Of a DNA stretch of 64,000 nucleotides, positions 55,333 through 64,000 are shown one piece after another. The notes beneath the pieces are model-generated. The model searched no databases and had not been told where the DNA came from. It saw only the letters and a list, made by a program, of their open reading frames with translations. The stretch spans positions 6,282,708-6,346,707 of the forward strand of contig JARWKL010000007.1 of NCBI GenBank assembly GCA_029961685.1, read 5' to 3'. Position numbers and translations under genes: made by a program. The DNA comes from Aristolochia californica (Eukaryota > Streptophyta > Magnoliopsida > Piperales > Aristolochiaceae). Each line of letters starts with the position of its first letter. Positions within the stretch are counted from its first letter, which is position 1.

Positions 55333-55494
55333 TCAAGCTTCTTTCTTCTTAGCTCCGTATGGGTATTTCTGATAGATGGTAATGCTGCTAACCACAAGGG
55401 GCAAGGCCAACAGACAGTATACAGAGGGTGGCTTACCATCAAATATAAATTGCAGCAAGGCTGTTACCAGCAGTGCAGACACAATGACAAACCC
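55333..55494 (-). CDS. ROCK1: ROCK1-like last exon
   Basis: Acceptor gtgcag. It encodes GFVIVSALLVTALLQFIFDG, LALPLVVSSITIYQKYPYGA and KKKEA then TGA. The final KKEA fits the KKXX retrieval pattern. Confidence 0.95.
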   Translation of the reverse strand, partial: GFVIVSALLVTALLQFIFDGKPPSVYCLLALPLVVSSITIYQKYPYGAKKKEA

Positions 55495-58400
55495 CTGCAC
55501 AAAAAAAGCTAAGTTATGTTGACAGACTACTGAACAGAATCAGATGATGAGGGGTCATAGTTTTGTGGCTCTACTTGCCTTTCGGACCCCACCAGCATGG
55601 GCTGTAACAAGACCCACAAGGATTCCGCCAACTGCATTGGATATTACTGGTATCTGTCACAAAGTCATATCAAACAAAAGAGAACTTAAAAACTCCAGTT
55701 ATTGCTGATACTACCCATCCAAAAGCAAAATATGAGAATTAGCATCCCAATTTTAAGCACAAACAAATATTCTCGACTTGGTTAAATACTTCCAACCAAG
55801 ATCGAAAGCAACAATTTGGCCTTGATATAAGGAGATGTCAACTCTTTCTTGAAATTAAAAAAGCAAGCAACAACATTTTTTCAGAGATTTATACCAAACA
55901 AATGATTATCACCAGCTATGTTTCTCACTTTCAAATTGGAGAAGAACCTTTGACAATAAAATGTAAAACAGCTCTTGAAAAAAGGAGAAATATGAAGATT
56001 GTAGAGAGAGTAATTGAGAGAGAGAAGGGAAAAAGAATAAGAGAAAAGAGTCTCTGAATTGCTCTCCTTGGTGATTGTGCACAGCCCCATCTTCTTTTAT
56101 TCAACTTAAAGACACCTACAAATATGCCCCTATTTAATTATATTTCACTAAACCCTTATATCTCCGAATATCCACACTCAAATTACACCAAATATGAACT
56201 ATAGGTAGATCTAAACATATTGAACAATATAATGTCTACTCCAGAGATTACAGCTAATGTAAACTGACGAAACTAACCTTCCGCTGATTTTTAACACTCA
56301 TCCTCAAGCTTGAGCATATATATCCATAAGTTCCAGCTTGCCACAAAAAGATTCAAACTCATATTACCCAATGATTTAGTAAACATATCTGCCACTTGGT
56401 AAGAGTGATAACTTCCTTCTTCATTACCGTATCTCAAATAGGATGAAGTGACAATCCATTTCAATATGCTTAGTTCTCTCATGGAACATTGGATTACCAA
56501 CAATGAATATGGCAGCATGGTTATCACAGTACATAGTCATAAGTCCATCCTTTTGTAGGTTAAATTCTCTTACCATAGATCTCACCCACATCAATTCACT
56601 GAATGCTGTGAGTGGCTCTCCAGAAGTACAATCCACCTATCTCACATGCGGAACCAATCGTCCTCCTCATCGAGAGATCCTAGCAAATACAATGAGAACG
56701 ATAAAACATTACCGAACAATTCATGGACTTTGTGAGTTGACTAATGGACAACAAATTTAGAGGGAACTTTGGAAGAAACAATATTAACTAAGGTGACATA
56801 AAGGAAGATGAAACTAATTTACCCATTCCTTGAACTAAGGATATGGATCCATCAGCTAATGTGACATGCTGAATGGTAGAAGATTCTTTTAACTCAGAGA
56901 ATAAATATGACATATCTGACATGTGGGTAATAGCACCCGAGTCAAGAACCTAAGTAGATGAAAGGTGGACATGCAGAGCAGAAGTACCTAAACATGTAGG
57001 AGTAGGAAGTCTGAGCCATAGATGTTGAGAAAGAGGCAGCTAACAATTGGACCATATGATGTATTAGTTGTAGTTGTTGCTATAGTAGTTGGTGCATTTC
57101 ATTAGATGATCCTAGTATAATATTGCTTACCACCTCAATAGGAGTTTCACTATTCTCATGAATGGCCAAATTTGCCCATGTTGGCTTACCAAACATCCAA
57201 CACTGCCTGAGAAATGGTCGGATCAGTCATAATGATTACATTTCCTCTTAAATTTGCCATCACCTCAGCCTCAACCTCATCTGGATCCATCTCTACCTTT
57301 GCCTCTACTGATACTACTACGACCTCTAGTAGATTTTGTGAGAAGTACTAAGTGTAGAAGTATCAATAGTCTTAACACCTTTGCTACATCTGAGTACAAC
57401 AGTAGTTTCAACACACATGATTCTATTGAATGTAGTAGACAAAGTAAGTACATCATCTGAAAGCAAGTAATTGTGCCTTCACTCTATCAAATTCTGAACC
57501 CAAACCATCAAGAAATTTAGCAACAACAATTGGCTTTGCCACTTTCTTAGTTCTCGTTCATCATTAATAAACGGATGATAGACATTTATTTCTTGCCACA
57601 ACCCTAACAGTTCATTGTAAGTCTCTTGAGACTGAAAAAATTGGTATATCTCTCATACACTCGAGATTCTAGTAATATCCACATCTTTTATGTGGTCTCA
57701 TAATTCATAATTTGATTCCTCAATTAGGAGTCGACACTGTTTACCATCCAGGTCATAATCTGAAAGTCTTCTGCCTCCCAATCATCGTTCATAGGCACAG
57801 GGGGATCATCTCTAATATATTTTGACTTTCACTTGGCCTTTAAAAACATTTGTACTGATATAGACCAGCTAAGATTGTTCTACCCATTCAATTTTTCCGA
57901 AGTTATCACAATTGTATCTTTTCCATCAGAATTCCCTACTTCCCTCGATGGAGTATATACCTCACTAGAATCAGCCATAAGTATCACTCAACGGTTATAA
58001 TCAAACCAACAAAGCATCAATCATAAGATAGGTTGCACATGTGTGTGGGCCCCACTCTCAGAAATTAGGGTTTCTATGCACACTTGTGCAATACACCAAA
58101 TTCAATTCAGTCCAATCTCAACTAGAATATATGATTTCAATCAACAGATATCACAAATCAACCAAAAGTAGGGCTAACGTCACCTTACTAGTGGATGACG
58201 CACCCAGAAAGGCCTAGTGGACACCAGTAAAATGGGGCTGTCCCACGTCAAAGAATCCCTCTAAGACTATCTCTGCATTAGACTGCACTTAAATGCAGTA
58301 GAAACCAACAACCTTAGGGTTATGGCCAAAAAGAAGGAGAAAAAGATTCGTTTTTGGAAGCCAATCACACACAAACCTCAAAGAACCCCCTTTGTTGAAT

Positions 58401-61374
58401 TCATAGGCTCAAAGAAGAAAGAAAATGGAAGATGAAGGTTTCCCAAGATCTACTGCTCTGATACCATGAAAAAAGAAGAAATATGAAGATTGTAGAGAGA
58501 GAAATTGAGAGAGAAGAAAGGGAAAAGAATGACAGAAGAGAGTCTCCGAATTTCTTACACCCATTTTCTTTTATTCACTTAAGTAAGATACAATTAAAAA
58601 TATGCCCCTATTTACTTACATTTCACTTAAACCCTTATATCTCCCAGTATACACACTCAAATTACACCAAATTTGAACTATAGGTAGATCTAAACATGTT
58701 GAACAATATAATGTCTACTCTGGAGATTATAGTTAATGTAAAATGATGAAACTACCCTGCAGCTGATTTTCTAACAGCTGACAATAAAAACTTCCTTTTA
58801 TAAGGGCATCTCAATGAAAACTTGAGCTACCTTTCAGGTCTACAATTGAGAAGTGACTTTTGTGCAGCCTTGACAAACCCTCCATCCCAAATCTCTAGTC
58901 TCTATTTCTATCAGTTGCCTGATTGACTTTGTTGTTTAAACTGACAAAGGAGCCCAAGCATCACCTTATAGAAGTTCATGACAAACAAGAGAAGCAAGCA
59001 ATCAGTCACTTCTTTAGTATCCTTTTAACCCACTGTCAATCTTACAAGGACCAATACTAACCAATGAACTTCCATCTGCTTTAATTCAATGAACTCTGCT
59101 GACAACATGTTCACCTATTTGACAACCAATATTGGACCCTAATCTAGCAATGTATCCAGTGACAGTGAATTCTTTTTGGGACTGACCATACAAGACTCTT
59201 TCCCTAACTATAAACCAAATGCCATATTTTCTGGTATTCCCACCTTTGCACTTCTCTGTATAACAGAAATCCCAGCAGACAAGGACCACGAACAACCGAC
59301 ATTTTTCTCTAAGAAAAGGTCGACCTCCTCTTGGTCACCCACCATTCTCAGCAGCCAAAGTAGAGACGAATAAGACAATCTTGCCCTTGAAATCTTTTTT
59401 TTTTTTTGGAAAAGGTGAATTTAAGCCCTAAGGCAAGGATTACAAAACAGGGGCATCCCTAACAATGAGGGATTGAAGGGAACCCACTTCTCTAATAAGG
59501 AAATCAGCCAAACTATTGGCTACACTAGGAACATGATTCCAACTGTAAAGAAAAGAATTTACAAGACCCATAATTTCAAAATAGCATGACCATTGATGCC
59601 AAGGAGAATATTTCACTCCCCAACACCAATCAATAACACATTTGGAATCAACCTCAATGAGGAAAGGACCCTAAAACTTGTTTTAAGAAATTTGAAGACC
59701 ATGACGTAAGGCTTGAAGCTCAGCTGTTACAGAATCATTAACACCAAGGAGACCAGCATATGACACCAAAATTGCACTCGAAGAATTTCTAAAAACAACA
59801 CCAAATCCAGCAGGTCCTGGATTACCAAAAGAAGATCCATCAAAGTTAAGCTTTGTGACTTCATTAACTGGAGGCTTCCATTCTTCAACTAGAGATGGAC
59901 AAAATTTAGAAAGGCATGAAATCTGGAACCAACAGCTTCTAATAAGATCAACCCTGACTACATCAAATGAGGAAATAGTTCCAAGCCAAGAAACAATTTG
60001 AGATAAAGTTCTTTCAGTAACTCCCACGGTAAAGCATTATTTTGGAATTCTCCCTATCCACTTGTTCCATATATTCTCCACCACCTCGTATAGCCCTTAG
60101 ACATCTAATTTCTTAATATTTACATCAAAGCTGAATACTTGATGCAAATTTTAACATTTTCAAGTATTACAAAACGAATGGACAACAAAGTTGTAGATAT
60201 GCATCTGTTACAAATTTTTCGGCAACAATCAAAATAATGCTGAGAAAAAACCATTCATTAACAGGCTAACATGCACAAATTGTTTTCACAGAAAAGTAAA
60301 CAGTTACCCATGTCAACAGTGTCCAACCACGGAAGAACCCATAACGCCTAATGGCTTCTCCATCTGATGACCTGTAGGTGCTTGCTAACAAGCAAATGCT
60401 CCCAACCACTGACATCTCTATCGTCATCATGTATGAGGTATACTTCTTCACCTGCACCAATAGAAAAAGCACTGACAACAGAAACAAATTTTACCTAACT
60501 CCAACCTCAAGGAAAAAACAGAAAAGAGATTAACCTGAGAAGCCCACTGACATAGAGAAGAAGCCAGCCCAGAGAGTATTGATGCCACCAGAACAGGAAC
60601 AATGCCATAAAATAGAACTAAATCAGTGTTACTACCACTTGAACCCCTGCCAGAGCCTTCTCCAGCACTTAAAAGTATAGCTGCAATGATCAATAGAGCC
60701 AATGCTCCAACTTGCTGAGCTGATTGCTTTTGTCTGTGAGCTCCAACCAGAAACAAGATTCTAATTAACTTATTAGAACATAAATAGATCCAAAGAAAAA
60801 AAGCTTGTCATTAATTTCCCATCTGAGCTAAAGAAACATTTCACACAAAATGGAAATAAAGTCAAAGCAATTACTCACCGTTTTGATGGATTTGCTAACC
60901 GAGATATAGAAATTTTTTAAGTTCACAGTAGGAATGGTTTACCCATATACCCACATGACACTTCATAGACTGTGCTAGAAATCGAACAAAAACAGAGTAG
61001 CACATACCCCAATATAATAAACGAGAACAATGCCGTGAAAAGTAGCTTTGTCTGGTTGAGCATTGAAAAAGTTAGCGAGTCAAGGTTCTTATAAGAGATC
61101 TGCAACAAACTATTCTGTAAAGCATAAATAGCTGCTGGCAGTGCAGATGCAGTTAGAGATCCAACCAAAGTCCACTCCTTCAACAGTTTACTTAAATGAC
61201 CTTCCTTTGCTAAGAGAAACAAAGCACAAATAACCTGCATAGAATGTACGGCCACATCATATTGGCTGAAGAAAGTACTGAGTTGAGAAATCTGTAAACT
61301 TTAAATTACAATCACATATTATTACCTTTGCTACCTCACATGAAATAACTAGTGAGGTGACAATAACTTCTTGA
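55333..61374 (-). CDS. ROCK1: Nucleotide-sugar transporter (ROCK1-like, UDP-GlcNAc type), 5'-partial
   Basis: Six exons on the - strand: 61374-61326, 61234-61008, 60733-60535, 60451-60308, 55653-55579 and 55494-55333. They give about 285 codons in consistent phase, against 325 in Arabidopsis ROCK1. Diagnostic text includes EWTLVGSLTASALPAAIYAL, QNSLLQISYKNLDSLTFSML, SILSGLASSLCQWASQV, SDGEAIRRYGFF, AHAGGVRKGFVIVSALLVTA and IYQKYPY. ROCK1 is a drug/metabolite-superfamily antiporter with about ten helices that moves UDP-GlcNAc and UDP-GalNAc into the ER; the same fold serves UDP-galactose and CMP-sialic acid carriers. The C-terminus KKEA is a dilysine ER-retrieval signal, supporting ER placement. 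The first ~40 residues lie beyond the window or in an unrecognised exon. The last intron has a GC donor. One 4.7-kb intron holds a Copia derivative and a LINE tail. Confidence 0.9.
55579..55653 (-). CDS. ROCK1: ROCK1-like exon with GC donor
   Basis: Acceptor gtgacag. It encodes IPVISNAVGGILVGLVTAHA then GGVRK. The donor reads AAAG|gcaagt, the standard form of a GC-AG intron. Confidence 0.92.
55976..56296 (-). repeat. 3' LTR of Copia deletion derivative
   Basis: 321 bp. On the - strand it begins TGTTAAAAATCAGC. It has an extra segment (ctccttggtgattgtgcaca near 56063) compared with its partner. Confidence 0.85.
58467..58776 (-). repeat. 5' LTR of Copia deletion derivative
   Basis: 310 bp. 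On the - strand it begins TGTTAGAAAATCAGC and ends ...TTTTTTCA, directly followed by the tRNA-Met primer site. Confidence 0.85.
58777..59393. other. Intron, nothing recognised
   Basis: Sequence between the Copia derivative and the LINE tail in the ROCK1-like intron. The short frames on both strands at 59086-59373 have no recognised family. Confidence 0.4.
59394..60110 (-). mobile_element. LINE 3' end (RNase H) fragment
   Basis: On the - strand an RNase H domain reads TKLNFDGSSFGNPGPAGFGV, SVTAELQALRHGLQIS, then VDSKCVIDWCWGV and NSLADFLI, followed by a poly-A tail seen as T14 at about 59395-59409. The 5' border is uncertain. It is a different copy from the LINEs near 2 kb and 24 kb. Confidence 0.8.
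60308..60451 (-). CDS. ROCK1: ROCK1-like exon
   Basis: Acceptor ggtgcag, donor gtaact. It encodes VKKYTSYMMTIEMSVVGSIC then LLASTYRSSDGEAIRRYGFF and RGWTLLTW. In frame, 48 codons. Confidence 0.95.
60535..60733 (-). CDS. ROCK1: ROCK1-like exon
   Basis: Acceptor ctcacag, donor gttaat. It encodes QKQSAQQVGALALLIIAAIL, then a Gly/Ser loop and LFYGIVPVLVASILSGLASS with LCQWASQ. Confidence 0.95.
61008..61234 (-). CDS. ROCK1: ROCK1-like exon
   Basis: Acceptor atgcag, donor gtatgt. It encodes VICALFLLAKEGHLSKLLKE, WTLVGSLTASALPAAIYALQ and NQTKLLFTALFSFIILG. The codon at the junction gives Gly where relatives have Arg (FIILRQKQS). Confidence 0.95.
61326..61374 (-). CDS. ROCK1: ROCK1-like exon (49 bp), first one in the window
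   Basis: Acceptor gtgcag, donor gtaata. It encodes QEVIVTSLVISCEVAK, matching the family's EVIVTSSVLTCEIVK. Its first base ends a split codon, so at least one exon lies upstream. Confidence 0.85.
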
Positions 61375-62704
61375 CTGCACAGTTAGAAATTCCAAAGATA
61401 ATCAGTTACTATAAATAGTAGCAACTCCTGCACCTACACTCATACTTTTACTCTTTAAAGATTTTAGATAGCAGTGAAGTTGAACAAAGTCTAGCAGGGA
61501 AAGAAATACAAAAAATAGCTTATTACTGTTCTTCTGAAATTTTACCAAACCAATTAAAATTTAGTGCACAACCAAATGTATTAAAAGTTCTCATACACAA
61601 GATGATCGCATAAATATGGCTCTAGTCTTCAAATTTCAGTTTTACATATGGTGAGGTTTCAGTTGTACAGTCTTAACACTACAAGTTACCATACTTCTGT
61701 AGTTATGGACCTTAAGTTCAAATTAGATTGTAGCATGGCAAGAGATGGCAAGAAGAAATCTATAGGAATCACATATACATGTTGATATAGATATGCAAAC
61801 TACTTCTTCTGCTACACTTACAAATGGTAGAACCCTCTTGTGAAGTCATGCTTAGCTTTGCTATTTTCAGTGTGCTCAGCTCACAGTTCAAAAGACTTAA
61901 GTAGGAGAAACAGTCAATCTTCGCAACATGAAGTTGCAAAATTGAAAGACACATAGACAAGGTTGGTAAACATAAATAAAATGAAAAGTACTGTAATTAA
62001 TTAGCAAAATTTAAATTTTAGGCGCTGCACAAGGAGTGAACACCCTATTGGTTGATTTTGTACCAACACTAGTACAAAATGTTCACATTCTTTCTATTCC
62101 TTCTTCAAATTAACAAATGGTAGAAGTCAATGCCTCTTTGAAATATTTCTTGGCATAATTTTCGGCATTCTTTACAAACTGAAAGCCTATAGACAGAATT
62201 AAAATCATAAGTATCTCAAAAATGAAAAAGACATTCTGTAAGGTATTTGAGTGGCTTATCATGAGATTGTAGCTATTGTTTTTCAAAACCAAATAAAAGT
62301 GAGATTCATGCTACAGTATATCAACCTCCACAAATGCATCTGTTATCATTCATGATACATTACATCTTGGCAAAAACAATGCTGAATGTTCAGTACGAGA
62401 TTGAGTGGAAGATAAACTAGTTAAAGAGTTCACCTCCAATGGATGTGATCCATGCTTTTGGTTATTTAATATGTCCCCTCTTTTTAATCTTTTTTAAGAA
62501 AGAAAAAAGGTAACGAATCTAGCTCTTTATATGCCAAAAAGGTCGAGCTATCAATCAAAAGTATTGCCATTTTGTGGAAGAAATTAAAAAGAAACACCAT
62601 ATCAGGACCGCATCTCCACCAATAACCAGTCCTCTCTCATATATCATGGAATAGTATATTTTATGTTCCTGGAGCTAGTTTTTATAAAACAAATTCATAT
62701 TATC
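61375..62704. other. 5' intron of the ROCK1-like gene, nothing recognised
   Basis: AT-rich sequence searched on the - strand for the expected first exon motif (QYGAQPLISKR); it was not seen. No repeat family recognised. Confidence 0.4.
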
Positions 62705-63131
62705 TGTTAAATTGGGTCCAAGGCCCATCCCAAAATGACTAGCCACCTTAGGAAACCTCTTTCCCAACTAATAAACTCAAGATATTTGTACTCACTAATC
62801 CATGTGGGACTATTCCTTAACACACCTCCTCACATGTAGACCCTCTTTTTGTGGCTCTACGAGTGGATAATTTAGGAGTAGGCAGTTTAGATATAGGCCC
62901 TCTTTTGTGGCTCTACAAGTGGATAGTTTAGGTGTAGGCCCTCTTTTGTGGCTCTACAAGTAGATAGTTTAGGTGCAGGTCCACATATGAATATCTGCTC
63001 TGATACGTTAAATTGGGTCCAAGGCCTATCCCAAAATGACTAGCCACCTTAGGAAGCCTCTTTCCCAACTAATAAACTAATAAACTCAAAAATTTTGTAC
63101 TCACTAATCCATATGGGACTATTCCTTAACA
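62705..63131 (-). mobile_element. TRIM (miniature LTR retrotransposon)
   Basis: Terminal repeats at 62705-62822 (118 bp) and 63006-63131 (126 bp) share ttaaattgggtccaaggcc, caaaatgactagccacctta and gggactattccttaaca. The right repeat adjoins a reversed primer site (atctgctctgatac, 62992-63005) and the left repeat adjoins cacctcctcacatgta, a reversed purine tract. The 183-bp interior holds three imperfect copies of a phrase around ctcttttgtggctctac. No coding capacity. Confidence 0.8.
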
Positions 63132-63139
63132 TTTTTTTT

Positions 63140-63515
63140 CCTTTTTTTTAGTGATAGCAGTAGGAGTAGACGGAAGAGAGAGGGGAACATGGCATCTATG
63201 TGATCCATCATCAAGAGCAGCTATTGTGGGGTGTCGTTGGGTTTATACTATCAAATTTAATGTTGATGGCTCTATTGAATGGTACAAAGCTCGGTTGGTA
63301 GCGAAAGGGTATATGCAAACTTTTGGAGTTGATATCTTTGAGACATTCTCTCATGTAGCCTGACTTACTTCGGTACGTATCTTAATATCTATGGTTGTTA
63401 ATAAAGGTTGGCCTCTCTTTCAACTCGATGTGAAGAATGCCTTTTTATATGGTGATCTACATGAGGAAGTGTATATGGAGTAACCTCCTAGGTATGTTGC
63501 TCAAGGGTAGGCAGA
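63140..63515 (+). mobile_element. Copia reverse-transcriptase fragment
   Basis: Reads [20 protein letters not shown] then [20 protein letters not shown], a stop, then [20 protein letters not shown] followed by [17 protein letters not shown], and another stop. This is the first third of the Copia RT domain, with no other domains attached. LTR-like text (aaggctagtcattttgggaa, about 63526) resembling the neighbouring TRIM in reverse follows it. Confidence 0.85.
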
Positions 63516-63723
63516 AGAAGTTTCCTAAGAAGGCTAGTCATTTTGGGAAGGGCCTTTGACCCAACTCACATTATCTAATTCCCTCTATCGTCAGATTTTT
63601 TCTACTGGACAGCTGAAATCGTAACTTTCTACGTTGGTAAGGCCACCTTTTAGAGGTGCAAACCAAGGTCCCACAACAATTCTATGAAACCACTCAAAAA
63701 ATTGCAAATTAATGCCCCACAAC

Positions 63724-64000
63724 TAGGGGTGGCATCAAGCCGAGCCAAACTCAAACCTACATATATTCGAGTTTGGCTTGATCTGAATACTTTGAACTCC
63801 AGCTCGAACATAGCCTTGAGCCTAAAAATGGAATCGACCTCAACCCCAAAAAATTTAATCGAGTTTGAGCTCGAGCTTAAAAATTTTAACCGTGTTTGAG
63901 CTCGAACTCCAACCTACATGTGAAACTATAAAAATAAATAAATAAATAAAATATTGTGATGAACTTAGTACCATTGAACTATAAACTATCACAGAGGAAT
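63724..64000. mobile_element. Left end of a second hAT-like family copy (cut by window edge)
   Basis: Begins TAGGGGTGGCATCAAGCCGA and continues with the same Glu/Arg-like 'ctcgag' rich text as 36487 onward (cgagtttggcttgatctgaa, tactttgaactccagctcga). Its right end and target duplication lie outside the window. Confidence 0.75.

Larger units (their letters stand above)
55976..58776 (-). mobile_element. Copia deletion derivative
   Basis: LTRs at 55976-56296 and 58467-58776 share atatgaagattgtagagaga, aaacccttatatctcc, aactataggtagatctaaac and a ttttaaca/ctaaca end. The primer site next to the right LTR is a perfect tggtatcagagcagtag on the - strand. The purine tract gcttgaggatgag lies by the left LTR. 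Between them are gag (start 57979, MADSSEVYTPSREVGNSDGK), a zinc-knuckle area, a protease remnant and a terminal RNase H piece (56636-56424, VREFNLQKDGLMTMYCDNHA). Integrase and most of RT are missing. It is in the same direction as the host gene. Flanks gctct and gctga agree only in part. Confidence 0.85.

Overview
The window is nuclear DNA of a flowering plant. Genes are split by GT-AG introns, the proteins match well-known angiosperm families, and the long introns are filled with plant Copia, LINE, TRIM and hAT elements. The species cannot be read from the sequence. No bacterial-type operon, CRISPR array, rRNA or tRNA gene was seen.

Layout, left to right. (1) From 4782 to 39650 on the + strand runs the 3' three quarters of a chloroplast copper-transporting P1B-ATPase of the PAA1/HMA6 type: 14 exons, about 735 codons, all splice phases consistent and all catalytic motifs present. 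The transit peptide and heavy-metal-binding domain are not in the window. Two introns are very large. The 16.1-kb intron (10019-26087) holds a TRIM, a Copia element, two LINE pieces in tail-to-tail orientation, a 674-bp tandem array of about 4.9 copies, another LINE and a solo LTR. The 9.9-kb intron (29544-39401) holds an antisense Copia element, itself interrupted by a non-autonomous LTR element and a 1.4-kb hAT-like element. (2) From 47802 back to 41187 on the - strand lies a complete 10-exon KUP/HAK/KT potassium transporter of the KUP7 type (841 aa). Its frame is intact, but it has lost two family-signature acidic residues. (3) From 49189 to 54715 on the + strand is a broken aldo-keto reductase gene split by a Copia element with unusually short LTRs (79 and 95 bp). 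(4) From 61374 back to 55333 on the - strand are the last six exons of a nucleotide-sugar transporter like Arabidopsis ROCK1, with a Copia deletion derivative and a LINE tail in one intron. Its first exon or exons lie right of the window or were not recognised. (5) The right end, within that gene's 5' intron, holds a TRIM, a Copia RT fragment and the left end of a second copy of the hAT-like family.

The three genes with intact frames are unrelated in function: copper into plastids, potassium transport, and nucleotide sugars into the ER. Most of the sequence is layered transposon insertion, and in several places target-site duplications or an empty site give the order of events. No new multi-gene system was found. 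The observations most worth checking are the altered KUP7 signature residues, the 674-bp array, the short-LTR Copia element, the hAT-like family with its 8-bp duplication, and two GC-AG introns. Exon borders were set by reading splice sites and by remembered family sequences, not by transcript data or a search.
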